Source: Conchocele bisecta (taxonomy: Eukaryota > Mollusca > Bivalvia > Lucinida > Thyasiridae). From it: a stretch of DNA of 64,000 nt. How positions within the stretch are numbered: the first letter of the stretch is position 1; each line of letters starts with the position of its first letter. Where the stretch lies: positions 2,572,975 to 2,636,974 of the forward strand of contig CM055279.1 of the NCBI GenBank assembly GCA_029237695.1, given 5' to 3'. Positions 12,595 through 24,342 of this stretch are shown here, piece after piece. The position numbers were made by a program, and so were the translations under genes. Below the pieces are notes generated by a model, which was not told the DNA's origin, ran no database searches, and saw only the letters and a program-made list of their open reading frames with translations.

Positions 12595-12741
12595 ATAGAG
12601 AATAGTAGGTTAGTGCCGTGAATGGGAAAACATATCTGGCAATTCTTAGGAAACGGGATGGGCGAGGCTCTGCCGAGCACATCCCGTTTCCGTGCCGCGC
12701 CAGATATTTTCCCATTCTCGGTACTAACCTACTATTCTATT
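12595..12741. mobile_element. Palindromic MITE
   Basis: Outer arms AGAATAGTAGGTTAGT and ACTAACCTACTATTCT and inner arms AAACGGGATG and CATCCCGTTT give a long imperfect hairpin, with CTCTGCCGAG at the tip. No coding capacity. Confidence 0.75.
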
Positions 12742-12994
12742 TATCCCGTCAACACCTACAAATGGCTTTAAAATGCAAAAAAAAAATAACACCAGTCATC
12801 GAAAATATTCATACGCAGTGATTAGGTCGTATTGACAGGATATCAAAAATGTTTCACGGCACCGTGTTTCACGGCACATACGCACTGTGTTGACGGGATT
12901 TATTATTTTCCTTTTGTTGTTGGTCGTTAAGCACGACTGTCATTTCGACAGGTATGCATATTATGCTTATTTATTGTATTAATTGTGTTTCACA

Positions 12995-13197
12995 TACAGT
13001 GAAACCTCACTGAACCGGACATCCTAGGAGGTCCCCAGGGTGTCTGGCTTAGAGAGGTTTCACTGTAAATCAGGCATTTGATCATTCTAAGCCATAGTTG
13101 TGCGCTATGCGATCACCTGAGATAAATGACAAAGAAATTCATCAAAAATTAGATCACGTGTTTTCTTTGTGTCCGGTTTAGAGAGGTTCCGCTGTAC
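12995..13197. mobile_element. Pogo/Tc1-like MITE, family 1
   Basis: Left end TACAGTGAAACCTCACTG and right end GAGGTTCCGCTGTA are inverted and both end in the TA expected for Tc1/mariner/pogo insertion. A second inner copy of the terminal motif (GAGAGGTTTCACTGTA) follows at about 13050. Other copies: 20449-20672, 23282-23829, 53284-53503. No transposase. Confidence 0.8.
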
Positions 13198-13504
13198 TAG
13201 TACATTGAGTTAACCTGATAAAAAAGTAAACAAACAGGTTGTTTTTTTCAACCATGGATTGAAATGAAATACTAAAGCATCATCGTGTTTTGCGTCGTGT
13301 AGCAATTCATGAAATGACTATGTCTCCGGTAAATAGTGAGCCGTTATTGACAACGACGTCAAATAAATTTCAGCCAATCAACAAAGTCGCACAACGTCAC
13401 GTGAGGCTAATGTAAACGTTGGCGGTATAAACGGTAGGAAACCCATATACATGTAGTTGAATGGGCGTTCCCATTATGAATGTATGTAAGGTGAAAATAT
13501 TTAC

Positions 13505-13580
13505 CTGTATCTACACCGGGGATGTTGACTAAAGTTATGGCGAAAATAAGAAACAGGCTGATGGCGGCGGAATGAGACAT
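13505..13580 (-). CDS. Sushi (CCP) domain gene, exon 1: signal peptide
   Basis: Begins at ATG 13580 and encodes MSHSAAISLFLIFAITL, then VNIPGVDT, a typical secretion signal: short polar start, hydrophobic core of about 12 residues, small residues before the likely cleavage site. The donor is ACAG|GTAAAT at 13504, in phase 1, which joins exactly to the phase-1 sushi exon at 9942. Just upstream of the ATG a CTTCTTGTTGCAG run (ending at 13614) could be the acceptor of an intron in the 5' untranslated region, so the promoter may lie further right. Together with 9942-9835 and 380-303 this makes at least 87 codons of a secreted or cell-surface sushi protein; the rest lies outside the window. The precise family is not recognised. 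Confidence 0.75.
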
Positions 13581-13699
13581 GATGACCTCTCAGTTGTCGG
13601 TGATCTGCATATCCTGCAACAAGAAGGTAAACACGCAGCATGTAACACAATTAGCGTAATAAAGCCACCGTGTCGCATATGGTTTCAGTCATTCAATTA

Positions 13700-13822
13700 G
13701 GGGATAACCATGCTTTGTTTTTCGATTTGGAGCGGTATGTGGCAGGTTTTATGGTCTGAGAATCAGACCATAAAACCTCCCACATACCGCTCCAAATCGA
13801 AAAACAAAGCATGGTTATCCCC
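13700..13822. mobile_element. Near-perfect palindrome (foldback MITE)
   Basis: Arms of about 55 bp, from GGGGATAACCATGCTTTG to CAAAGCATGGTTATCCCC, with only a GAGAA-type loop near 13760. Such perfect pairing suggests recent origin, or gene conversion between the arms. Confidence 0.8.
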
Positions 13823-14737
13823 ATTCTAATGCACCTAGTGTGCTCCCCGCTTTCGATAGACGTCGTAGCATATCATGAACAGTGATCTTTTTCATTACGT
13901 CAGCAGGTTGTTGTCGTCATATCGATAACCGCCTCACACCAAATGAATTTGAAGAAATGTAACTCCGCCGAAGAATATTCATTTCAAATAGAGATTAACG
14001 GGACTTTTTCTAAGACATGTATACATTTATTCAACCGTAATGTTTATTTTAACTATTGTATTGCTTTTGTATGTGTAGTTGCAACAGTTATTTGCTTTTA
14101 TTCATTTAAAGAGATGCCAACAATTCTGCATTGGGTTCGTGTGATTTTACAAACGAAATGTCAGCAACAACTTGTTGTGTCAACAGGCCTAGGATTTCCC
14201 TGGATTTACGCCTAATTCAGGTGAATACCCATCTGCGATACAGTTTATTATGTATAGTCATGTATGTGCACATTGGAATTCGTAAAGTTATAGGCTGGTA
14301 CTGGCATATTGAGTTTGCATTTGAGCACTTTATTAAATTATTCTGCATTTTGGGCGGGTGGGGTAATATTTTTGGGAATTTCTTGAAGGGCCACCACACT
14401 GAAGCCACGTTTGTCAGTCGTTGGTAGATTCTCTTTTCCGCTTTGGGTTGTACATGTCAATATGGCAGAATGGATAACCGAAAATGTACGGAATTAATTT
14501 GGAAATATTTGCATTCCCCGCCGCTGGCCATTGTTTACAAAAGCGCGTAGGGTTACATATATCTGTCAAGTTGTAAAACACAGGCTGGTAAAACGGAGAT
14601 TTCATATGCTGTGATTTTTAATATTTTATAGGCTGTGATTTCAACTGACCAATCAGATGCGTGCTTTCTATTTTCGGTGCATTAGAATATGTGTTTTATT
14701 TTTCATTTTATATACTTCAAATTGCCTATATAGATCT
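13823..14737. other. Intergenic, nothing recognised
   Basis: Upstream of the sushi gene. Open frames near 13943-14427 have no family features. GACGTC-type motifs occur at 13858. Confidence 0.4.
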
Positions 14738-15043
14738 ACGGAGCCCCGCATGGGACGTTTTTTTGTTTTTTTTGCTTCGTTCCCACGAAATAACAATTCA
14801 TTCCATCTATTTAACAATTCGTTCCCACGAATTAAAAATTCGTTCCCATGAATTAACAATTCGTTCCCTCAATTTAACAATTCGTTCCCACGAAATAACA
14901 ATTCGTTCCCACGGGAACGATTTGTTTAATTCGTGGTAACGAATTTTTATATCGTGGGAACGAATTGTTAACTTGAGGGAACGAATTGTTATTTCGTGGG
15001 AACGAATTAATTAAAAAAATCCATCTCTCCTGCGGGGCTCTGT
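14738..15043. mobile_element. MITE with internal 18-bp tandem repeats in inverted orientation
   Basis: Termini ACGGAGCCCCGCA and TGCGGGGCTCTGT are inverted copies. Inside, about six units resembling AATTCGTTCCCACGAAAT on the left face inverted units (ATTTCGTGGGAACGAATT) on the right, so the whole element can fold. The turning point is CCCACGGGAACG at about 14907. Confidence 0.8.
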
Positions 15044-15386
15044 ATATATCAAATAGCAGATAATTTGGTAAAATTGTTCCGCCATTACTGTATCAGGAAG
15101 CACGATACATTGTCTTGTATCTTACTATATTATATGTATTGTATATATCTATTTATACTGCTTAACAACCCAATGATCGCCATTTCGTGTGGCCCTGTCG
15201 CTTGTATTATGTTCATAAATCGGTTCAAGGATCAGATTAGCACAGCCTTAATGGTCTATGGGTCACGTGTCAAACGCCTTCCTAATGTGACTGAAGCGAT
15301 ATGTCACGCACGCCTGTGTTTGATTGACATGTAAAATATGGCAGACGCCGTGACACAAAATGGTCATTATAACCTTTACCAATTAA

Positions 15387-15665
15387 AGTTTGTCGTCTGC
15401 TGCGGTTTTTTTTCTCTCCAGATTTCTCAATAAAAACACGTTTGGTTAACACATGGAGATGATTTTGATGCGCTAACAAAATATGTTTTCCTTGATAAAT
15501 AAGGCAGTTTTGAAGAAAAAAATGCAGAGAACAATTACATTTTATCGTCTGCTATGTTTTTTATCTTTCAGATTTCTCAATAAAAACACGTTTTGTCCAC
15601 ACATCAGAATGGGAGGTGATTGTGATGTGCTGGCAAAGCATGTTTGTGCTGATAAATAAGTTAAT
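15387..15665. repeat. Two tandem units of about 158 bp
   Basis: Units start TCGTCTGCT and share TTTCTCAATAAAAACACG and CTGATAAATAAG. A related piece occurs at 26803-26860. The length resembles the roughly 160-bp pearl core repeats, but terminal parts are absent. Confidence 0.55.
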
Positions 15666-17250
15666 AAAAAAAATGCCGTCGATACTACTCGTTGTCCATA
15701 TTTTAAAAGATATTTATCTCACATATTCATAACATGCTCACTATGTACATTTCGGCACGGCAACTTAACATAAATATTTTATGTTAGTCTCCATAATTAT
15801 ACCCCGGCATACGAAGTGTGCAGCATCAATACAAGATACACATAATCTAACTTTTGTGTTGATTTAATATGATCTGAAGTTGGCGCTACTGGTAGCCGCA
15901 GTAGCCATTTCACTACTTAATTAGCCAGCCAGTTGGCTACTAATATTTCAGAAATGGATAGTGTTGCTACTACAATTTAAAAAAAATAAATTGAAAAAGT
16001 ACTACTAGTACGTGTATGTTTTTACAAGAATTGGAGCAAACTTAAAAATAGTGTTTTTTTTCTCACATAATCAGTTTAGGTTTGCTCCCAAGATCCTAGC
16101 GCCAACCTAGATGATACTTATTAAAACTGAATTCAGTCAACGACTTTTAAAAAATACCATATTAACTAATCAGTTATGTAAGATACTCGATGTACGTTCT
16201 TTTCGACCTTATTACACGGATAGGTGTCTGCTAAACTATGTATACATTAATTATACATATGTGACGTGTTCCTTAATGCACTAGATTACAGATTAAGTGG
16301 ATGGTTTACTTAAGCAAGCGACATCTAGATCTAGACGCCATACAATCGAATAAGAGAGACACCATGGTACGTCATAAAACACTTCCAACAGTTTGATCGT
16401 TTTTCAGTGTGATAAATGTTTTGTTTGATTTTTTTGTGCTAAATTTGTGTTATTGCAAATGTTTCCGTAGTCTAAGGGTGCGATAATTAACCGACATACT
16501 CGATTATAGTTATACTCCATAGTTCGATGCACGAATGCAATCTTGATTCTGAAAAATTGTTGTTGTTGTTGTTTTTGCTGTGTCCCGCGCTTATTTTACG
16601 CGAAATGCTTTCCACTATAGATTACTTATTAGTATATGTATCATCCACAAACACATACTGCAACGAATTTGCATGACGTTTCTTTGGTGGAGTTTGTTTG
16701 GTGGTAGAGAGGTGACGTCCACCGCTAGTGATGGTGACTGTTGAATACTCCCACTCTTACATTCATTCATTCATTCGGCTCATATTTAAGGGTGGGAATT
16801 GGCTCGAACACCTTCCATACCCGGTACCCCCACTCTTACATGTTTTATATGGTCTTAAATAGTTTTCTCTCCCCATTTGGGTATATTGTTACAATTGGTC
16901 GCGTATAGCATCAATTAATATACTGGCAGCACGTAATTATAATCAACCCAAGTCTCGCATATCTGAAAATGGAGTGAAATATTACATATCGTGTGATTAA
17001 CGACCTTGTCTAATAGGTCACTTATGATTAAGTTATTAAGTTTAATGTCCTGCTCGTATACGTGTGAGGTTTCTCAATGACACATCCATATATTGATACT
17101 TATGATAGAGATATCATTTATCCATATGATAACCACTAATAGTCATTGGTCATAATGTTCAATCTATATGGCATAACATACTATAATATATTTTCATTTG
17201 TATGCGTTATACACTGATGTTTGTGTTATTATTTAAGCATCTATGAATCC
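15666..17250. other. Intergenic, nothing recognised
   Basis: AT-rich sequence with a short (ATTC)n run at 16762-16778. No exon, RNA gene or clear repeat seen. Confidence 0.4.
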
Positions 17251-17736
17251 TAAAGGTACATGCCCACTCAGTAGGCACAAACTGTTCTGTATAGGAATTA
17301 AATAAGTGTATACTTTTGTCACTAATCCACCAGTTCTAAACATTACGAGTGCCTGCGATACAGATATAATAATTTAGTAATATTTATTTTGCTGATAGTG
17401 ACGCGCGGTGGTATCAGGCTATATGCATATGCAAATGAGGCATGACCTGTTTTAATTATTTATACTAATTATATGCGTCACCTGAAACAAGTAATATTTT
17501 CAACAAATTATAAAGTATGATCATTGTAGATCAAACAATAAATACAGAGAATAATAGTAATGTTTGTTATCGCCCCTGATATCAGTGTGGAAATTTACGT
17601 CTGATATAAAATGTATAATAATGCCAATCAACGTGGGATAATGGTGAATGGACGTTTATTTTACCAGAAAATGTCTCAGATGATGTCTCTGATATAAAGA
17701 ACAGTGTGTGCCTACTGAGTGGGCATGTACCCTTAA
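17251..17736. mobile_element. TTAA-flanked MITE (piggyBac-like), copy 1
   Basis: Ends AAGGTACATGCCCACTCAG and CTGAGTGGGCATGTACCCTT are inverted copies, extending to GTAGGCACA. The right flank is TTAA, the left CTAA. Other copies at 34038, 35227, 38645 and 42291 have TTAA at both ends, the target used by piggyBac transposases. Non-coding. Confidence 0.8.
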
Positions 17737-17972
17737 GTCAGCTTCCCCAACACTATAGCAAATGTGTCTATAATTGAGACACGCCATGTTAATGTATTTT
17801 GTACCTAAGAACAAGCGCGATTTTTCATGAAATACATGTACAGAAACTCTGATATTTTCGGTAAATGACGTCGAAAGATGATGCTATGAAAATATAATCA
17901 GCGTTCGATGCCATTTAACGAAAATATCGTAATTTTGAAAATATTGTTCATGAGATAGCGCACATGTTCTGT

Positions 17973-18273
17973 AGCTTATTTCACCAACATGGCAAAGTAT
18001 ACTTATCTAGCAAAGTATACTTTGAGAGAAATTTTAAATTTAAGGATAAGTTTATTAATTTTTATTATACTGAATTTATTACATTATCACAGCCATTTTG
18101 GCTGTGATAATGTAATAAATTCAGTATAATAATTCTGCATACTTTTAATCATCACATATATGCAGTGGTTAGTTCTATTATGAGATAATGCATTTCGGGA
18201 AAAATAAATGATTACTCCCTCAAAGTATGCTTTGCTAGATAAGTATACTTTGCAATTTTGATGAAATCGGCTA
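17973..18273. mobile_element. Long-TIR MITE with inner palindrome, copy 1
   Basis: Outer inverted repeats of about 60 bp (TATTTCACCAACA, then AAAGTATACTT twice). An inner near-perfect palindrome centred on CAGCCATTTTGGCTG carries arms with TTATTACATTATCA. Copies at 22541-22845, 24041-24342 and 29328-29625. Confidence 0.85.
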
Positions 18274-18411
18274 CTGAGGTACAATATGGCATGGCGTGTC
18301 TCATATCTATATACAATTCCGCAAAGCACCGTCCAAATGAAATCAGTAAAGTTGTTTAATAAATTTCATAATAAACCATCACTTATGTAAGATGCTCTAT
18401 GTATTATTTAT

Positions 18412-18813
18412 CAGGTAACCTGCCCTGCATTGACCGAATACGTACTGACTGACAACATATTGTTGTATCAGGCATTGCCCTGATATAAACATCCGGGTTA
18501 CAACGAAGTGAAAATTGACGTTCCATTGGTCGGATGACGTCACGTGACGTTACCGAATGACGTCAGTGTAATGACGCAACATAAACAAGTCCGCGTTCTG
18601 TCCATAGAATACGACGTCATCTAATGTCATTTTCGAGCATGAAACGTTACCTGATAAATAGAATACCAGACTAGTGTATTTTGATATCAAGTTTATCAGG
18701 CTCGGCTCGGAAACGGTAGGAATTCCTCGGCAAGTCTCGAAATTCCTACGCCTTTCCTAGCCTTGCCTGATAAACTTAATATTAAAAGCCACTAGCCTGG
18801 TATTCTCTATATA
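18412..18813 (+). mobile_element. Full-length copy of the intron-forming element
   Basis: About 400 bp in two parts. The L part (18412-18654) starts TATCAGGTAACCTGCCCTG, carries several GACGTCA motifs and ends AACGTTACCTGATAA. The R part (18657-18813) is a hairpin with arms near AGTGTATTTTGATATCAAG, ending GGTATTCTCTATATAC. The whole unit matches the intron of the TRIM-like gene (49076-49459, opposite orientation) across its length with the same L/R junction, which shows it moves or spreads as a unit. No ORF; here it sits in intergenic DNA. Confidence 0.8.
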
Positions 18814-18916
18814 CATGATTTTCTAAAGATAAAAAAAGTCAATTGAACAAAACATCGAGAGACTCGGTCATGCTAGAGAAGATTAAAACAAGCTTAACCC
18901 TAAAGAGACGGTTCGT

Positions 18917-19056
18917 TACGAGCCGGCTCATCTGGATCTGCACTGTTTGCAAACTCCGATATAGCGGGCTTTCGGGTTCAAAGGGTTAACCATTTCAACA
19001 CTACAGCTCTCGAGCACGGTGTTTGCAAACAGTGTAGATCCAGATGAGCCGGCTCG
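18917..19056. repeat. Inverted repeat with about 37-bp arms
   Basis: Arms from ACGAGCCGGCTCATCTGG (18917) and its inverse ending near 19056, meeting GTTTGCAAAC on each side of a 65-bp spacer. The arm includes the dispersed 'gatctgcac' motif also present at 22430, 28320 and 52270. Confidence 0.75.
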
Positions 19057-20448
19057 TGACGCGCCATCTCATCTGGATCTGCACGTCTTTGGGTATAGTG
19101 TTGTATTAATACTCAAGCACGGCTCAGCCGCGATCAATCAAACGTCGGATTTCGAGCATGATGTTTGAGTATCATCTCAGAAAGTGGTATACACACATAA
19201 GCCCTGAGCACTACTCACAGTGTGACTGAGTCCCACTTTTTCACGCAAGACTTTCAAACAATATAACGATCCATGCACCTACCAATGTCCCGCCCGGATA
19301 GCGATCTGCATATCAGAGGAATTAAACAGACAAACAATTCCAAAACACGTTTTTACTAATCCTATTTTTCCAGACGACTTCTATGTATAATTAGGTTCAG
19401 AAATACGATACAAAACTACAATTAAAATATTTATTCCTGTTCTGTTGCATCACTTGTTAACCATATCTGTGACCCAGTTCCTTTAATCCCTACATGCCGG
19501 AATTAGACTGTCCATAGCATGTCTAATTCACGGGACGGAATACATTGATAGGCATATAAGTTGCCCGGCTCAACAGCCAGAAAATTCGAGTTCACTATGA
19601 CCCGAGTTACGTACCTTTAACATGCTGGGAGCAATCCAACTGACTGAGGACTTCGACAGACGTGGTGTGAGGAACCGCGTCGTGTCTAGCCAACTGTAGC
19701 TACAACATTGCGGCCGCCAATTGACAAATGTGACCTTATTCCAAAACAAAAATGTAGATTCCCACCAGCTTTATCCTTTCTACAATCTAAATACGATCCA
19801 ATCTCTTTACTGGCTGCGAGCGAAAAAGCTACTACACTTATTGAAAGGTGAACAGCGTACGTACAGATCAGGCTGCGCATCCGCGTAGCTTGATCTGGGA
19901 CAGCGCTGATCGCACATGTTATAAGGTCACGTTTTCTAAGTCCAGGTGGAGATTTAGCCATGCATCTACCCGTGGCGATGTCGTCATGCCGCGCAGTGAA
20001 CGGCGCCCTAGTCACAGACCGTCACAACTTGTTGGTTATGTAAGGTTAAAGGTGCCATTCCAGATGTCCTCCATACCCACCAAAAAGAAGCAGAATATTT
20101 TTAAAAAGAAAACAAAAAAGGTTTTTAAAAAATGTTTTTGCATAGCCCTTCTTCAACACACGATGTCTAAGATGACGTCTTAGATTCCCAATATTTTGTT
20201 TCGCTTTATGCACAGTAGATGAAAGTAGATGGCCTACATCGATCACTTGCACACTTTCAGTTGAGCCAAGGATTTATTTTGTTACATTGTATAGTATAGT
20301 TATGTCTCTGGTTGAGCAAATTCAGACAAAAAAGCATGCGTTATATACATGACTGTACTATCGTAAACAGTGATAAGCAGGGAAGATAATTTGGTTGCCT
20401 AATTTGACGTTTTCTATATACACGTAGCCTTAAGGATTATGTTTTAAA
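19057..20448. other. Intergenic, nothing firmly recognised
   Basis: Open frames on both strands at 19686-20183 overlap and show no domain. A fragment of a dispersed repeat (GATCAGGCTGCGCATCCGCG) lies near 19866. Not supported as a gene. Confidence 0.35.
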
Positions 20449-20672
20449 TACAGTAAAACCTCTCTAAACCGGACACCCTGGGAGGTCCACAGGGTGTCCG
20501 GTTTAGCGGGGTTTCACTATAAATCATGCATTTGATTATTCAGAGCCTTAGTTGTGTACTATGTGATCACGAACAGGCATTATTACCGGAGATAAATGAC
20601 ATGACCAAAAAACGCCTCAAAATTATGAGCACAAATGTTTCTTGTTGTCCGGTTTAGAGAGGTTCCACTGTA
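20449..20672. mobile_element. Pogo/Tc1-like MITE, family 1
   Basis: TACAGTAAAACCTCTCTAAA to GAGAGGTTCCACTGTA, with TA at both ends. An inner inverted copy (GGACACCCTGGGAGG with CAGGGTGTCC) lies directly after the left end. Confidence 0.85.
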
Positions 20673-22540
20673 TATTTATTTTTGTCGTGAAATGACCATA
20701 CTATATCACGTTTAGAAATAGGTATGCATTATTGACACTGGTTTAATTAACTTAAATACAATAACTTAAAAACCGATTGAGTAAAACCTTTTCGCTTACA
20801 GTTATTGTTTAGTATTATAAATAAATGCCAACCACATTTTACAGACAATACAAACTTTTGCTCAGAAATACGAAGTAAATCTACAATGAAATTATGTTTA
20901 CTAAAGTATAGTCATATTAACAATGATCTGTGTTGCATGCGCCATGTCCGGAACTGGTATGTATAAGTTAGTGTTAAACATATTGGATTTGTAAGGAATT
21001 AAATGCGAGGGAGTGCCAACGACCGCAGCATTTAGTTCCTTAAAAGTTCAATGTGTGAACATATTTATAGTTCAACCAAATGTTACTATGTATCTCCCAT
21101 CCGAGTATTGACTTTCCATTTCCTGTCTAATAATTAATGATTACATCTGGTAACATATAGCTAATATTGGGATTAATCTTGCAATATGTGAAACAACTGT
21201 AGCTCGATACTGGCCAGCGATTGGCGTAGAAAAAAAGGGGGAACTATAAATGTATATATAGTGTATGTATTTTGCGTTTTTTTCTAATCGGAATTATAAG
21301 TTGCGAGGTGGTGACTTGTTTCAATATATCCAGGTATTGCATCAGCGGATCTATCATTATGTTCGAGATTTCAAAATATATGAGTCATTTTAAAATTGGA
21401 GGAGACTGTCGGATCATCCATAAAAACAACAACATCATATTAAGTATGCGGCTACCTGTGGACGCGTTTTCGCTTGCTACTGTAGTTGCACCGATAGTTT
21501 CCCGCCAACATGTGAACGACTGCCATATGCGGGCGTACTACCTGAATGTAAAATATGACTACACTAGTATGTGCCGTTTGCATCCGATCTGAAGTGACGT
21601 GTGGGTGGTTGGTCGGGTGAACGCGACGGTGTAAATTAAGGGTAGGGATTCCTCCTTGTAGATTTGCCTGGTTTGGCTCTCAGGTACGTTTTTATATTTG
21701 GCTCTTTCGTTACCTGGGAGTTGAATTGGGTTATTGTCTGTCCATACTAAAAGTAGTAAGATTATTACTGATTCTACTGCATTTTGGAGGGGGCCAAGTG
21801 ATTCTGGTGTGGCGAGGACCTGGTATCAGATCATGATTATTCTGATTTCAGGGCTGAATATATAGTTTTTTTATTGTAAATATTCAGTTCTGATTCTGGG
21901 ACCCATGTATATATGTAATACATGTACATGGGATTTAGTACTAAACCCATTTACCCGGCTTTAAATGACCTTAGCTGTTGATAGGCCGTTAAACCCCAAC
22001 AAACAAACTAAACAAACCGATCTAAAGTACATGTGTTGACAACCTATTGCCCTCTTTAAAGGGCGGCGCGTTTCTTCTTGGACAAACTACCTTCCCTGTC
22101 ATCTCGCGCCGGAACATTGACACGATTACGGATTACGTGACGCCCAAGTAAAATAAAAACATATTTAATGGTTTAGTTAATAACTTATTATTATCCGACA
22201 TAGATCTGCAGTAATGTGATTGTATGGGTAGACTGCGTATCGAATCGTATGCATAAACACACATAAATTGTCGAAGTTCGCCGCTCAATTGCTGACACTC
22301 AGATTATCTGGATCATACCGTCTAGTGGCTGATAAACATGATCTTAGACAACTTGCGATCAATGTAGAAATATGACATTATATGTGGCTGTGACTGGAGA
22401 ACGAGATTGCTGGGTTTTGCCACCAGTGTAGATCCAGATCAGCTTGTGCATCAGGATCTGCACGGTTCGCCATTCCAGGAATGAGACACTCGTTGTGCTT
22501 CTAACAAGCAATATACATGTAGAGTGCGGTGTTTGATCAG
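20673..22540. other. Intergenic with dispersed repeat fragments
   Basis: 21598-21850 is a relative of the repeat at 8690. 21965-22020 carries a GTTTAACGGCCTATCAACAG-like repeat (inverted). 22385-22520 is a relative of the GATCTGCAC repeat also at 52230. The open frame at 21272-21592 has no recognisable domain. Confidence 0.4.
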
Positions 22541-22845
22541 AGGCCGATTTCATCAAAATTGCAAAGTATACTTATCTAGCAAAGTATACTTTGAGGGAGT
22601 AATCATTTATTTGTCCAGAAATGCATTATTTCACATAGAACTAACGATTGCATATATATTTGATGATTAAAAGTATGCAGAATTATTATTATGAATTTAT
22701 CACATTATCACAGCCAAAATGGCTGTGATAATGTAATAAATTCAGTATAATAAAAATTAATAAATTTATTCTTAAATTGAAAATTTCTCCCTCAAAGTTA
22801 TCTTTGGTAGATACGTACACTGTGAAATGTTGATGAAATAGGCTA
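22541..22845. mobile_element. Long-TIR MITE with inner palindrome, copy 2
   Basis: Same layout as 17973-18273: outer AAAGTATACTT repeats, inner palindrome around CAGCCAAAATGGCTG. The right arm is more diverged than the left. Confidence 0.85.
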
Positions 22846-23031
22846 CTGAGGCTAGTCACACATCCCATCAGCCCCATTTCTCCAGTCACAGCCACAAATG
22901 GGTCGGCGGCTGAGAAAGAGTAATTTGCGACATGTTTAACAACAGTGTGTTTGTTTATTGGTGTGTAACAGCCTATCAACAGCTAGGGCCAGTAAGGCCG
23001 GGCAAACGGATTCGATCCCGTTTTAACCTGT

Positions 23032-23047
23032 TGGGGGGGGGGGGGGG
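23032..23047. repeat. G homopolymer run
   Basis: About 15 consecutive G with one C just after. Its length may be unreliable in the assembly. It lies in a dispersed repeat that begins with the GTTTGTTTATTGG motif at about 22947. Confidence 0.8.
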
Positions 23048-23281
23048 CGGATGCCAAAATCAGAACGGAAAGTTTACATCGAGAACAAATATAATCAGCC
23101 CTGAAATTAGAATAACCTGACCTGGTGCCAGGTCCATACATACCACACCAAAGTCACTTGGTATAAACAGATTCAGCGTAGGCCCTGATCTGATCACCAG
23201 ACTGCATGAATGCGCAATATGATCTGGGTATGCTCTGGGCGTCAATGTTGAAATGTGTCTTTTCTCGGAGGAAGCTCAATA

Positions 23282-23829
23282 TACAGTGCAACCTCTCTAA
23301 ACGGACACCAGGCAAACACATGTGATATTACTTTTAATGAGTTTCTTGGTCATATATATCAAGGTGATAAGGCCTGTTCGTGGTCGCATAGCACACAACT
23401 ATGACTCAGAGTAATCACATATCTGATTTACAGTGAAACCTCTCTAAGCCGGACACCCTGGTGACCTCCATAGCACACAACTATGGCTCAGAATGATCAC
23501 ATTCCTGATTTACAGTGAAACCTCTCTAAGCCGGACACCCTGGGGACCTCCATAGCACACAACTATGGCTCAGAATGATCAAATGCCTGATTTACAGTGA
23601 AACCTCTCTAAGCCGAACACCCTGGGGACCTCCATAGCACACAACTATGGCTCAGAATGATCACATGCCTGATTTACAGTGAAACCTCTCTAAGCCCGAC
23701 ACCCTGGGGACCTCCATAGCACACAACTATGGCTCAGAATGATCAAATGCCTGATTTACAGTGAAACCTCTCTAAGCCGGACATCCTGGGGACCTACCAG
23801 GGTGTCTGGTTTAGAGATGTTTCACTGTA
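23282..23829. mobile_element. Pogo/Tc1-like MITE expanded into an 82-bp tandem array
   Basis: Starts TACAGTGCAACCTCTCTAAA and ends TTTCACTGTA. Between them five direct units of exactly 82 bp begin at 23387, 23469, 23551, 23633 and 23715 (each CATAGCACACAACTATG). Each unit carries its own copy of the left terminus (TTTACAGTGAAACCTCTC), so the terminal repeat itself has been amplified. Confidence 0.9.
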
Positions 23830-24040
23830 TGACGTTATTGGTGTGAACGCTCATAGCTTGTCTCACTTGTAGCTATGTTGGCCATCTCCGTTGCGGGATG
23901 AACGACCTACGATGTACATGTATACTGAAACGATTTAAAAACGCAACAATGAGATAGACGTGTTATTCGACACCCCTGTGTGATTATCCATGCGACCACA
24001 ATGTACATGTACCACATAGTTTTGATGTATCGATTCCAGG

Positions 24041-24342
24041 AGCCTATTTCACCAACATTGCAAAGTATACTTTTCTAGCAAAGTATATTTTGAGGGAGAA
24101 ATCATTTATTTTTCCCGAAATGCATTATTTCATATAGAACTAACAACTGCATATATTTGATGATTAATAGTATGCAGAATTATTATACTGAATTTATTAC
24201 ATTATCACAGCCAAAATCGCTGTGATAATGTAATAAATTCAGTATAATACAAATTAATTAATTTATTCTTAAATTGAAAATTTCTCCCTCAAAGTATACT
24301 TTGCTAGAAAAGTATACTTTGGCTTGTTGGTGAAATAGGCTC
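24041..24342. mobile_element. Long-TIR MITE with inner palindrome, copy 3
   Basis: Starts AGCCTATTTCACCAACATTG and ends TGTTGGTGAAATAGGCT, with the inner palindrome at about 24181-24250. The termini are almost perfectly inverted, and the flanks also pair (CCAGG and CCTGG). Confidence 0.88.

Larger units (their letters stand above)
9943..13504. other. Intron 1 of the sushi gene (3.56 kb)
   Basis: Bounded by donor ACAG|GTAAAT and acceptor TTTTTCAG on the minus strand. Filled with the dispersed repeat, palindromes, AT microsatellite and pogo-like MITE listed separately. No additional exon is seen, and the phase match between exons 1 and 2 needs none. Confidence 0.6.

Noticed and set aside
21272..21592. 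106-codon ORF
   Set aside because: No recognisable domain, no splice context, in a repeat-rich intergenic stretch; cannot be supported.
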